This document shows, piece by piece, positions 53,470 to 62,433 of a stretch of DNA of 64,000 bases. The first letter of the stretch is position 1, and each line of letters opens with the position of its first letter. Position numbers and translations under genes: made by a program. The stretch comes from Bacillota bacterium (lineage in GTDB: Bacteria; Bacillota_I; Bacilli_A; Acholeplasmatales; Acholeplasmataceae), in NCBI GenBank assembly GCA_018817915.1, contig JAHISX010000053.1:1-64000 (forward strand), read 5' to 3'. The notes below the pieces were generated by a model that did not search any database, had not been told where the DNA came from, and worked only from the letters and a program-made list of their open reading frames with translations.

Positions 53470-54780
53470 TTAAGCTCCTATATATCCAAGAGCTACAGCT
53501 TCAGCTCTTAATGAGTCTCTAAACATTGGATGAGCAATACTAATTAAAAGTTCTACACGTTCCCTGACAGTTGTTCCTCTTAAAGAGACACATCCATATT
53601 CAGTAACAACGTAATCAACATCAGATCTAGATAATGTAACTGCTGCACCTGGTTTTAAGAAAGGAACAATTTTAGAGATTTCTTCTCTTTCACCAGTTTC
53701 AGGATTTTTAACCATTGCAGTTGAATAAAGTGTAATGAAACTCTTTCCACCTTTAGAATTTTGAGCACCAACTGCTGTATCAACTTGACCACCTGTTCCA
53801 GAAAATTGTTTGTATCCGATAGACTCAGATGCACATTGTCCAGTTAGATCAACTTCGATGGTTGTATTAATGGAAACTTGATTGTCATTTAAACCGATGA
53901 TGTGCGGGTCATTAACATAGTTACCATTTAAGATTTGAACACTTGGATTGTTATCGATGAAATCATAAAGTTCTTGAGTACCTAAAGCGAAACAACAAAT
54001 GTGTTTACCTTTATGAATTGTTTTCTTCTTACCATTAGCAGCACCTGATTTGATTAAGTGCATGAATCCTGTTGTTAGCATTTCTGTATGTATGCCTAAA
54101 TCTTTCTTATGCAAAAGTTGCTGTGCAACAGCATTGGGTATACCGCCAATACCTAATTGAATGGTTGAACCATCTTCAATGCGATCTGCGATATAACTAC
54201 CAATCTTGATATCTTTTTCATTTGGAATCGCATCAGGAAGTGTAGGTGCTGGATAATCAGCCTCAATTAAATAATCTATATCATTTAAGTGAACTTCTAG
54301 GTCACCGAATGTTCTTGGAAAATTTGGATTAACTTCTAAAATAACAGTATCTGCTAAAGTAATTGCCTCTTTCTCATAAACATTGGATAAAGATAAAGAA
54401 ACATATCCATGTTGATCTGGCATTGAAGCGATACCTACAAATATATTTGGTCTTGCATGCTCAAAACGCTTACGACCAGCCAGATGTAAGTGATTAGGAA
54501 TAAAACTAATATTACCGTTTTCTGATGCCTTTCTTAATGAAGGTCCAAAAAACCAACTGTCAACTGAAAATGATGATTTATAAATCGGATTGATAAAAAA
54601 CTCAGCATTTTCAAATGGTAAACAATTTGTAACACGCACATTTTTAACTGCATCTGCACGTAAATGTAATTCTTTTAAGAATAGTCTAGGTTCTGCTCCA
54701 GCCATACCGATGACGATGATATCATCACTCTTTACAAGGTTAATCGCTTCGCCAACTGTTATTGTTTTAGGTGTTTTCAT
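53470..54780 (-). CDS. acetyl-CoA hydrolase/transferase family CoA-transferase
   Basis: A 436-aa family I-type CoA-transferase of the acetate/4-hydroxybutyrate/butyrate group. LGIGGIPNAVAQQLL, VDLTGQCASESIG and FSGTGGQVDTAVGAQNSKGGKSFI are the family motifs, with a late VTEYGCVSLRG. Where relatives have a FSDG-type segment it reads MLTTGFMHL. The track start 69 bases upstream lies across a hairpin; ATG 54780 (MKTPKTITVGEA) is chosen. Its donor and acceptor acids are unknown; it would activate or release a short-chain acid for the thiolase pathway upstream. Confidence 0.88.
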   Translation of the reverse strand: MKTPKTITVGEAINLVKSDDIIVIGMAGAEPRLFLKELHLRADAVKNVRVTNCLPFENAEFFINPIYKSSFSVDSWFFGPSLRKASENGNISFIPNHLHLAGRKRFEHARPNIFVGIASMPDQHGYVSLSLSNVYEKEAITLADTVILEVNPNFPRTFGDLEVHLNDIDYLIEADYPAPTLPDAIPNEKDIKIGSYIADRIEDGSTIQLGIGGIPNAVAQQLLHKKDLGIHTEMLTTGFMHLIKSGAANGKKKTIHKGKHICCFALGTQELYDFIDNNPSVQILNGNYVNDPHIIGLNDNQVSINTTIEVDLTGQCASESIGYKQFSGTGGQVDTAVGAQNSKGGKSFITLYSTAMVKNPETGEREEISKIVPFLKPGAAVTLSRSDVDYVVTEYGCVSLRGTTVRERVELLISIAHPMFRDSLRAEAVALGYIGA

Positions 54781-54817
54781 AGTATTCTTCTTTCTGTTTG
54801 AGTTATATCTTGACTTA

Positions 54818-54841
54818 AGGGGAGCATTGAAATACTCCCCT
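54818..54841 (-). promoter_or_regulatory. intercistronic hairpin between livJ and the CoA-transferase gene
   Basis: AGGGGAG-(10)-CTCCCCT, GC-rich against its surroundings, with no T tail. Such stem-loops after binding-protein genes often protect the upstream mRNA and lower downstream expression. Confidence 0.5.
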
Positions 54842-54896
54842 AGCGTCAAAATAAATGTTAATAAGTATTCAGTTTAATTATAACTTAAATAATAGA

Positions 54897-56243
54897 TTAT
54901 TTAGCTCTTACTGTTTCAATACCTTCAAGACCAATTAATTTCTTGAATGAAATAGTTGGAGTATAAAGTAATTGATTAACAGCTAACATAGATAAACCAG
55001 TTCTATTACCATTTGACCAATCAATCGTACCACTCATAGGAAGTGCGACTGGAGTAGCTTCAGCAGCAGCAATAAATGATTCCCAAGTTACTGTGTCAAG
55101 ATCAACTCTATCAAGTAATGTTACGAAAGTTGTAGCAGCAATATAACCAGCGATTGCATATGCATTGCCCCATAATGATTTAGCAGTAGTATCGCCATCA
55201 ACACGGTCAGATGAATTCATATCATGAACAAAAGTATCCCAATATTCAGCAGTGAATCCAGCAAGATAAGCAAAATCAAGTGTCCAACCAGCTAATGTAC
55301 CATCTCCACCGATTTGTTCAGCAGTTGGTGCAGCACCAGTAGCATCAGAAATGTCAACCCATGCATTTGCATATACTTGGAATGGAAGTGGAGTTTGAGC
55401 ATCTAACATAGCAGGAGTGAATACTGAAGCACCATTAACATAACTTGATAATACAGGAACTGTACTTTCAGCTATTCTTAATGCAGTAGCCATAGCTGTA
55501 GCAGGAGCTTGGTTAGAAGATAGTAAGAATACTTCTGGTTCTAATGCTAAAGCAACAGATGCAACAGCACTAGCTGTAGCAGCACTAAATGGTAGGTAAG
55601 TAACTCTAGCAGCAATACCTGCAGAAGCAACTTCATCAGTGATACCTAATTTAATAGATTGTCCAGCATCATCATCAGAATATAATACGACGATATTATC
55701 AGTATCAGCAAGTTTAGCATCACTGTCAACACCGAATATACTTTCATGAAGAGCTCTAGCAACCATCATTCTACCTTCAGTACGGTAAATAGGTTGAACA
55801 GAAAGGATGTTGTTACCAACTTGGTTTTCATAGAATAATGAGTTAACACCAGTAACACCATAAACCATTGGAACACCTGATTCTAGTAGGTAATCCATTG
55901 TTGAGTTCACTGTGTTAGTTCCAAAATGTCCTACAAGTGCAAATACATTGTCTTCTTCAACTAATTTCTTAGTGTAAGCTAAACCTTGTGCACCATCAAA
56001 ACCATCATCATAATGTTTAAATACGATGTCTCTACCTTCATGAGTTGCATTGTATTCATCGAATACAACTTGCATTGCAAGATTGAAAGGTACGCCAACA
56101 CCAGCAAATAAACCAGAAGTTGCAGCTGTATTACCGATGATAATTTCTGTATCAGTAATACCAGGAGTTCCTGCTTCAGTTTGACAAGCCATCAAACCAA
56201 ATCCAGCAACTAATAAGATTAAAAGCAAATAAATCTTTTTCAT
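54897..56243 (-). CDS. livJ: Liv-type ABC transporter substrate-binding lipoprotein
   Basis: A 448-aa type I periplasmic-binding-fold lipoprotein. The signal MKKIYLLLILLVAGFGLMAC gives a lipobox with C20, so it is anchored outside the membrane after LspA cleavage. IIIGNTAATSGLFAGVGVPFNLAM is typical of LivJ/AmiC-like receptors of amino acids, amides and carboxylates. At 448 aa it is longer than classic LivJ (about 370), so its ligand may not be a branched amino acid. It belongs to the livHMGF transporter upstream. Confidence 0.88.
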   Translation of the reverse strand: MKKIYLLLILLVAGFGLMACQTEAGTPGITDTEIIIGNTAATSGLFAGVGVPFNLAMQVVFDEYNATHEGRDIVFKHYDDGFDGAQGLAYTKKLVEEDNVFALVGHFGTNTVNSTMDYLLESGVPMVYGVTGVNSLFYENQVGNNILSVQPIYRTEGRMMVARALHESIFGVDSDAKLADTDNIVVLYSDDDAGQSIKLGITDEVASAGIAARVTYLPFSAATASAVASVALALEPEVFLLSSNQAPATAMATALRIAESTVPVLSSYVNGASVFTPAMLDAQTPLPFQVYANAWVDISDATGAAPTAEQIGGDGTLAGWTLDFAYLAGFTAEYWDTFVHDMNSSDRVDGDTTAKSLWGNAYAIAGYIAATTFVTLLDRVDLDTVTWESFIAAAEATPVALPMSGTIDWSNGNRTGLSMLAVNQLLYTPTISFKKLIGLEGIETVRAK

Positions 56244-56298
56244 TTTTTTCTCCTTTTATTTTTTGTGCTATAGCACTATTGTTACATTCTTTTATTTC

Positions 56299-57054
56299 TT
56301 ACTCGGCAACACCGAGATAAGCACTGATTAAATCTTTGTCATTGAGAAGATCTTTGGCTTTTCCTTCAATCTTGATCTTTCCAATTTCTAATACATAAGC
56401 GTAATCTGCAATCTTTAATGTTTGTCTAGCATTTTGTTCAACAATAAGGATTGTTCTACCATCATCTTTGATCTTTTTAATGATGTTGAAAATGTCGCGA
56501 ATAATTAAAGGTGCAAGTCCTAATGAAGGTTCATCGAGTAATAATAATTCAGGAGCCCCCATGAGTGCTCTACCAATAGCAAGCATTTGTTGTTCTCCAC
56601 CAGAAAGTGTTGATGCTTGCTGTTTTCTTCTTTCTAATAAGATTGGGAAATAACCATACACTTCAGCCAATAATCCTTTTATGCGTGCTTTACGTGATAT
56701 TTTAACCCCTTTTTCATCAACAACTGCTTTGATAGAGTATGCACCAACGAGTAAGTTTTCTTCAACAGTTAATCCAGTTAAGATCATACGACCTTCAGGG
56801 GATTGCATGATACCCTTTTGAACTATTTTATAAGCATGTTGATTTTGAATTTCTTCGCCATTATAAATAATTTTTCCATCTTTAACTTTTGTAAATCCTG
56901 AAACGGAACGTATTGTTGAAGTTTTACCAGCACCATTCGCACCCAGAATTGCTACGATCGTGCCTTTTTCTACTTTCATATTGATACCTTTGACTGCTTT
57001 AACAATGTTGTAATCAATTTCTAAATCTTGAATCTCTAATATGTAATTACTCAT
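56299..57054 (-). CDS. livF: Liv-type ABC transporter ATP-binding protein LivF
   Basis: A 251-aa ABC ATPase: Walker A GANGAGKT, signature LSGGEQQMLAIGRAL, Walker B LLLDEPSLGLAP (the SLGLAP form is typical of LivF) and H-loop VEQNARQ. Of four start-region ATGs, the one at 57054 (MSNYILEI) has the best distance from AGGAG. It overlaps the livG-like gene by 8 bases. It pairs with the LivG-like ATPase to power import. Confidence 0.93.
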   Translation of the reverse strand: MSNYILEIQDLEIDYNIVKAVKGINMKVEKGTIVAILGANGAGKTSTIRSVSGFTKVKDGKIIYNGEEIQNQHAYKIVQKGIMQSPEGRMILTGLTVEENLLVGAYSIKAVVDEKGVKISRKARIKGLLAEVYGYFPILLERRKQQASTLSGGEQQMLAIGRALMGAPELLLLDEPSLGLAPLIIRDIFNIIKKIKDDGRTILIVEQNARQTLKIADYAYVLEIGKIKIEGKAKDLLNDKDLISAYLGVAE

Positions 57055-58624
57055 CGTCATCATCTCCTAGGTAAGCTTTACGCACTTCAGGGTTTGATTG
57101 AATTTCTTTTGGTGTACCCAAACCAATCATTTTACCAAATGAAATTGCACAAATTCGATCACATATTGACATAACAAGGCCCATATCATGTTCAACTAAG
57201 AAGATTGTAATATCAAATTCTTTGTTCACTTTCTTAATTACATTTGCTAAATCACGTGTTTCAGCATCATTCAAACCAGCAGCTGGTTCATCTAGAATAA
57301 TTAATGAAGGGTCAGTCATTAATGTTCGCGCTAACTCGATTTTCTTAAGGACACCATAAGGTAGTCCATATGGAGATCTAAATGCATATTCTTCAATACC
57401 TAAGTTTTGAAGAATATGATAGCCCTTCGTTCGAATCACTTTGTCTTCTCTTAATAACTTTCTTGTGTGTGCCATGTGATCTAGAAAAGAAGTAATCAGT
57501 AATGAATGTGCAGCGACCATTAAATTATCAAGTACAGTTAATTCCCAGATAAGTTCAACATTTTGGAAACTTCTTGCAATACCTTCTTTAATCATATCGT
57601 GTGTCTTATAATCATCTAGATCAACGACATGATTTTCCTTGTTTCTTAAAATCATATTACCTGATGTTGCTTTATAAAACTGAGTGATACAGTTGAATAC
57701 TGTTGTTTTACCAGCGCCATTAGGACCGATGAGTCCAAAGATTTCACCCTTATGAACATCAAATGATAAATCATTGATTGCTTTAATACCACCAAAATAC
57801 ATTTTAAGATGATTTACAGCCAAATGAACGTGATCATCTTCAATCATTCTCATCACGGTCTCAATTTTGTTTACATGATTTTCTAATTTGTCAAGTCTTT
57901 TTTCTGAAACTGTTTTACCTGCTGACTGAGCACTTTGTAAAGCGATTAAATCGGGTTTATAACGATCTAATAATTGGTGATCTTCTTGATGACGCTTTTT
58001 ATTATATTTGATAATAAGCTGCGTTAATTTTTTATTCTCATTTTCCATTTTAGCAATCTTAGATGCGTTGTTCTTTAAAAATACTTTAACGTTGTTTTGA
58101 AGTTTAGTACCCTTCAATTCCATTTTCGAATATTGTTCTTTTTTTCTTTCATCTAAAATATCAACTTGATCTTTGATTTGAATAAATGTAGTATTATCAA
58201 TTTTGTTATGAGGATACTTGTTTTCGATGAGTTGAATATATTCTTTTTTCTTTTCTGCTTGTTCTTGATCCCACTTTATCAGTAAAGATTCAACCTGAGC
58301 TAACTCAGTTTTTCTTAATTCAGTTGTTTTGAATTTTCTTCTTGACCAATACGTTTTTTGATCAAATTTACGAATCAACTTATCGCGTTTTATATCTGAC
58401 TTAGTTAGACCATCAAGATGTTTTTTCAAAGGTGTTAAGTCTTCTATATAATATGCTTCAATTAATTTTGTTTCATTTTGTATAAAATCGTCATATTTTT
58501 TTTCATATTCAAATGCTAAACCTTTTAGATAATTGATTTTCAAAATCAATCTTCTATGTTTGCTAACATTTAAATTGTTTACATATCTTTCTAAAAACGT
58601 GCCTGGTTTATTTTTCAGTCCCAT
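57047..58624 (-). CDS. livG: LivG-type ABC ATPase with a long N-terminal coiled-coil-like extension
   Basis: A 525-aa protein. Residues about 266-525 form an ordinary LivG ATPase: GLIGPNGAGKTT near 298, the LivG-type ARSFQNVELIWELTV, a weak signature LPYGVLKKIELART, Walker B LIILDEPAAGLN and FLVEHDMGLVM. Residues 1-265 are extra: lysine- and glutamate-rich, without hydrophobic segments, predicted coiled coil by eye. The start has a good AGGAG and the same frame runs throughout, so it is a true single ORF. Family members are usually about 255 aa. The extension's role is unknown. Confidence 0.88.
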   Translation of the reverse strand: MGLKNKPGTFLERYVNNLNVSKHRRLILKINYLKGLAFEYEKKYDDFIQNETKLIEAYYIEDLTPLKKHLDGLTKSDIKRDKLIRKFDQKTYWSRRKFKTTELRKTELAQVESLLIKWDQEQAEKKKEYIQLIENKYPHNKIDNTTFIQIKDQVDILDERKKEQYSKMELKGTKLQNNVKVFLKNNASKIAKMENENKKLTQLIIKYNKKRHQEDHQLLDRYKPDLIALQSAQSAGKTVSEKRLDKLENHVNKIETVMRMIEDDHVHLAVNHLKMYFGGIKAINDLSFDVHKGEIFGLIGPNGAGKTTVFNCITQFYKATSGNMILRNKENHVVDLDDYKTHDMIKEGIARSFQNVELIWELTVLDNLMVAAHSLLITSFLDHMAHTRKLLREDKVIRTKGYHILQNLGIEEYAFRSPYGLPYGVLKKIELARTLMTDPSLIILDEPAAGLNDAETRDLANVIKKVNKEFDITIFLVEHDMGLVMSICDRICAISFGKMIGLGTPKEIQSNPEVRKAYLGDDDDE

Positions 58625-59645
58625 AAACTCTCTCCTTTACAATCAATCCTATTTTCTTAAAGAGTTTTTTTAAGTCACCAAATAATTGAATGAGTCCACC
58701 AGGGTAGAACATGACGACGATAATAATTAATAATCCATTAATAATAATTGAATAGCTACCTAGATTAAGTGGTTGTAGTACTGCTAGATTTAAACCAAAG
58801 ATCACAAATGTTCCAAGTAAAATACCCCAGATTGATTTTGTACCTCCAATAACTACGGCAGCAAGTATATTTAATGCAAATGTTAACCCAACAGATGTAA
58901 TATCAGAGTTTCTAACAAACATTAAGCTTAAAATCCCAGCTAATGTTCCAAAAATGCCTGATATTGTAAATGCGAATAAACGATATTTAATTAAGCTGAT
59001 GCCCATAGTTTGTGCTGCTGTTTCACTATTTTTCATAGATAATAGTGCACGACCTGTAGGAGAGTTAATTAAATTATAAACAACACTCATACCCAGTACC
59101 ACAAAGAATGCTATAAAGAACAGAGTTGAGTTTGCTTCAAATTGAACACCAAAGAATTCAAGTGGTCTTCTTACAGCACCAGAAAGGAAACCTCCACTGG
59201 TACCTGATGCATATTCGGGAATATTTTTAATGATTTCAACGACTATTTGTGATAGTCCCATGGTTACGATTGCTAAATACATACCCGCAATACGTAAGGA
59301 CACAAAGCCAAATAGTAGTGAGACTGCAATGGCAACAAGTACTGCACCTATAATTGAAATGGTCAGTGGCATGGTCATGTATCTGTATAAATAGTGAAGT
59401 GTAAATGCTCCAATACCAACAAATGCACCAGTGCCTAAAGATGCAAGTCCACCATAACCAAGCAGTAATGCAAATCCTAGACCAGCAAGATAGAAATATG
59501 ATGTTGTTACGATTGCTCCAAATAAATCAGGTGGAATCACACCAGATAAAAATCTTAAAATAATGAGTATTAATCCTAAAGCAAGAAATCCGAATTTTGG
59601 ATTCTTTAAGAAGGGCTTAAATTTTTCTCGATAAAATCTTCTCAT
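58608..59645 (-). CDS. livM: Liv-type ABC transporter permease LivM
   Basis: A 345-aa permease with about ten membrane segments. LLLGYGGLASLGTGAFVGIGAF, RIAGMYLAIVTMGLSQIV and GTSGG are LivM landmarks; the conserved loop SETAAQTMGISLIKYRLFAF is the likely ATPase contact. A basic N-terminus and C-terminus face the cytoplasm. It overlaps livG by 17 bases and lies 4 bases after livH. Confidence 0.92.
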   Translation of the reverse strand: MRRFYREKFKPFLKNPKFGFLALGLILIILRFLSGVIPPDLFGAIVTTSYFYLAGLGFALLLGYGGLASLGTGAFVGIGAFTLHYLYRYMTMPLTISIIGAVLVAIAVSLLFGFVSLRIAGMYLAIVTMGLSQIVVEIIKNIPEYASGTSGGFLSGAVRRPLEFFGVQFEANSTLFFIAFFVVLGMSVVYNLINSPTGRALLSMKNSETAAQTMGISLIKYRLFAFTISGIFGTLAGILSLMFVRNSDITSVGLTFALNILAAVVIGGTKSIWGILLGTFVIFGLNLAVLQPLNLGSYSIIINGLLIIIVVMFYPGGLIQLFGDLKKLFKKIGLIVKERVYGTEK

Positions 59646-59649
59646 AGAA

Positions 59650-60591
59650 TCATACCTTCTTAATCACTTTCTTGCCAAATAATCCCACAGGTTTAATTAA
59701 AACAGCAATCATAATTGATAAATACAATATTGTATTGCTCCATTGTGCGAGATCGAAATTGACCAGGATTTTAGGGAATAATGATTGACCAGTTGTTAGA
59801 ATAAATGCTCCAGCTAAAGGCCCATAAAAAGTTGAGAAGCCACCTAAGATTGATGCATAAAATGCATTAACCTGCATATCAATCATTGAAGTTGATGCTA
59901 AGGATCCTATCGCAGCTGTATATGTGATTGCAGATAATGCACCAAGTGCACCTGCAATTGCCCAACTTAATGCATTGACAAAGTCAGTATTAATACCCAT
60001 GAGTCCAGCTACACGTTCATTTGATGCAACAGAACGTACACCTAAACCCCATTTTGTATATTTTAGTAAGATGAAAATAGATGTAATGATGACGCCTGAG
60101 AATAATAGGGTAATCAAATTGTGAATTGGTAAGATGATACCAAAGACTCTGATCGTTTCTTTTGAAAATGGGAAACTCACTCTCGTAATTGCTGATCCAA
60201 AAATAATTGGAATTAAACCTGTTATTACAATAACAAGACCCATTGTAATAATCTGTTTAGTTGCTACATTTGTGTATTTAGCATTCTTAAATATGACGAC
60301 CTGGATCAGAAACCCAGCTATGAATGAAACCGTAATACCAACAAGCATCGGTATAATAAGTTGTGAAGCTGAATTGATGACAACACTCGGTGTACCAAGT
60401 AAGTCATTGACACCTTGTTTGTCTATAAAATAACTTGTAGCGTATGCACCAAGAATGCCTAATGAACCTTGAGCAAAGTTTGTTGTCGAGCTTGTTTTAA
60501 ATATTAAGACGATACCAAATGTAGCGAGCGACAAGAAACTAAATGCAATCAATGAATTCATAATGACGCTTAATATATCTGCAAGTAACAT
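59650..60591 (-). CDS. livH: Liv-type ABC transporter permease LivH
   Basis: A 313-aa permease with about eight membrane segments: FSFLSLATFGIVLIFKTSSTTNFAQGSLG at the start and the loop VRSVASNERVAGLMGINTDFV that contacts the ATPase. GGFSTFYGPLAGAF is also typical. GAGAGGTAAATT precedes the ATG. It forms the importer core with LivM. Confidence 0.92.
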   Translation of the reverse strand: MLLADILSVIMNSLIAFSFLSLATFGIVLIFKTSSTTNFAQGSLGILGAYATSYFIDKQGVNDLLGTPSVVINSASQLIIPMLVGITVSFIAGFLIQVVIFKNAKYTNVATKQIITMGLVIVITGLIPIIFGSAITRVSFPFSKETIRVFGIILPIHNLITLLFSGVIITSIFILLKYTKWGLGVRSVASNERVAGLMGINTDFVNALSWAIAGALGALSAITYTAAIGSLASTSMIDMQVNAFYASILGGFSTFYGPLAGAFILTTGQSLFPKILVNFDLAQWSNTILYLSIMIAVLIKPVGLFGKKVIKKV

Positions 60592-60643
60592 AATTTACCT
60601 CTCATTCTTAAATAAATTTCATTCATTAAATAAAGACTGATAA

Positions 60644-61669
60644 CTAGCCCCATTTAATAATGTTTGCTGCCCAGACATAACCTATACCCGCAGCTAACAT
60701 ACAAACTACTGAACCATCTTTAACTTGTCCTGTTTCCAAAGCAAGATGTAATGATAGTATTTGGTCAATTTGACCAATGTGACCATAGTCTTCAAGATAA
60801 ATTGTTTGTGAAGGTGTTAATCCCAATTCTTGAACCATTGAATCATGACCTGAACGTTTGATATGTAAGATATCTAAAAATGTAATATCAGATCTTTTTA
60901 AACCAGACTTCCTTAAAGATTCATCAATACACATAAACCAATTGGGCATTGAGACTTCATTTAATCTGTTTTTCATTTTTACTGGATCAAGTAATCTTAA
61001 AGATTTCTTAGCTTCATCAACGTTTCCTGCTGTAATCGGATTACAAATACCTCCAATTTGTACACCAGCTGTTCTTGATAAAGAACCATCTGCAATGATA
61101 TGTGAACCCAATAAAAGATTTTTATGATAATTTTTCTTTAAGATAATGGCTCCACCACCAGCACCAAGATTAAACATCATAGACATGTCTTTATCTTCAT
61201 AGTCGACAAAATCACCATTTCTATAACCACCAACAACCATGATGACATTGATTTCATCATCTGCAACTAACATGTCTTTTGCCATTTTCATAGCAGAAAC
61301 AGTTGTGCAACAACGATTTTGAACATCAATACCCCAAGCATTGGTTGCTCCAATACGGTCTTGAATGTATAAAGCAGATGTCGTTAAAGGATATTCTTTC
61401 CATTCTTCAGTGATACTTAAGATGACATTGATATCAAGTGGATCGATACCAGTATTCTTTAAAGCATCAAGTGCAGCTAATGCACCCATTTCTTGTGTAC
61501 CATCTGAAATATTGTGAGAAGGTATCGTTTTTTCTCTGATTCCTAATTTATCAATAACTGCTTGTTCACTCCATACACCTTTAGTTGCTTTGCTTATTTC
61601 TCTTGCTGTCATTTTATCTTTTGGTAAATATATGCCGGTTCCTACAATCCCTACTTGTATCTTTTCCAT
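60644..61669 (-). CDS. 3-oxoacyl-ACP synthase III-like (thiolase superfamily) enzyme with altered triad
   Basis: A 341-aa KAS III-like condensing enzyme. GIYLPKDKMT opens the fold. The cysteine aligned with the FabH nucleophile is C120 (DVQNRCCTT). The basic histidine region reads LDILHIKRSGHDSM rather than PHQAN, and the third residue, normally Asn in YGNT, is His in EDYGHIGQ (H297). So it is not a housekeeping FabH. Position between fabG-like and liv genes suggests a CoA-ester condensation or acyl-transfer role in the locus. Confidence 0.8.
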   Translation of the reverse strand: MEKIQVGIVGTGIYLPKDKMTAREISKATKGVWSEQAVIDKLGIREKTIPSHNISDGTQEMGALAALDALKNTGIDPLDINVILSITEEWKEYPLTTSALYIQDRIGATNAWGIDVQNRCCTTVSAMKMAKDMLVADDEINVIMVVGGYRNGDFVDYEDKDMSMMFNLGAGGGAIILKKNYHKNLLLGSHIIADGSLSRTAGVQIGGICNPITAGNVDEAKKSLRLLDPVKMKNRLNEVSMPNWFMCIDESLRKSGLKRSDITFLDILHIKRSGHDSMVQELGLTPSQTIYLEDYGHIGQIDQILSLHLALETGQVKDGSVVCMLAAGIGYVWAANIIKWG

Positions 61670-61694
61670 AGGATACCTTCTTTCTTATTGTTTT

Positions 61695-62417
61695 TTATAA
61701 GCGCATGCCACCATTAGCATTAATTGTTTGACCAGTAATATAAGATGCATCATCAGATGCTAAGAATAGTGCAACACTTGCAATTTCTTCAGGTTGACCT
61801 AAACGTTTTAACATCGTTAATTTTGCAAATTCATCTAATAACTCTTGAGGAATAGTCTTTAAGATGTCTGTCATGATATAACCAGGAGCAATTGCGTTGA
61901 CGCGCACGTTTGCACCTTTTCTTGCGAATTCTTTAGCCCATGTCATTGTTAAACCAATAACGCCAGCTTTAGTAGCAGCATAGTTTGCCTGACCAATATT
62001 TCCAAAGACACCAACGACTGAAGAAATATTGATAATTGATCCATAACCGTTAACTTCCATTAATGGTCCAAATAGACGTGTCATATTAAAAACGCCTTTT
62101 AAATTGACATTGATTACTGCATCCCACTGTTCATCTGTCATTTTTCTTGTCATTGAATCTTTTGTGATTCCTGCATTATTAACTAAAATATCAACTTTTC
62201 CGTATTTAGCAATAACAGCGTCATAAAATGCTTGAACACCTGCAACATCAGTCACATTTAAGTTATATCCAAAAACATTTTTTTCTGTATAGGTTAATTC
62301 ACCCATATCAGCAGCAATTACAGTTGCACCTTCTTTTGCGAATGCTACAGCCATAGCTTGTCCTAATCCTTTTGCACCGCCTGTAACGACTGCAACTTTA
62401 TGATCTAATTTTCCCAT
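61695..62417 (-). CDS. fabG: 3-oxoacyl-ACP/acetoacetyl-CoA reductase (FabG/PhaB type SDR)
   Basis: A 240-aa short-chain dehydrogenase. Cofactor motif TGGAKGLGQAM, NNAG near 84, catalytic serine in NISSV and YAATKAG (Tyr, Lys). The C-terminal SDDASYITGQTINANGGM is FabG-like. The neighbouring thiolase makes reduction of acetoacetyl-CoA to 3-hydroxybutyryl-CoA (PhaB activity) likely, or the reverse in catabolism. FabG in fatty acid synthesis would sit with fabD/acpP, which are absent here. GGAGA is the RBS. Confidence 0.87.
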   Translation of the reverse strand: MGKLDHKVAVVTGGAKGLGQAMAVAFAKEGATVIAADMGELTYTEKNVFGYNLNVTDVAGVQAFYDAVIAKYGKVDILVNNAGITKDSMTRKMTDEQWDAVINVNLKGVFNMTRLFGPLMEVNGYGSIINISSVVGVFGNIGQANYAATKAGVIGLTMTWAKEFARKGANVRVNAIAPGYIMTDILKTIPQELLDEFAKLTMLKRLGQPEEIASVALFLASDDASYITGQTINANGGMRL

Positions 62418-62433
62418 GTTTATCTCCTTATTT

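Noticed and set aside
56265-56276. Palindrome GTGCTATAGCAC before livJ as a terminator or operator
   Set aside because: It is perfect but short, with no T tail on the transcribed strand and no second copy; too little to assign.
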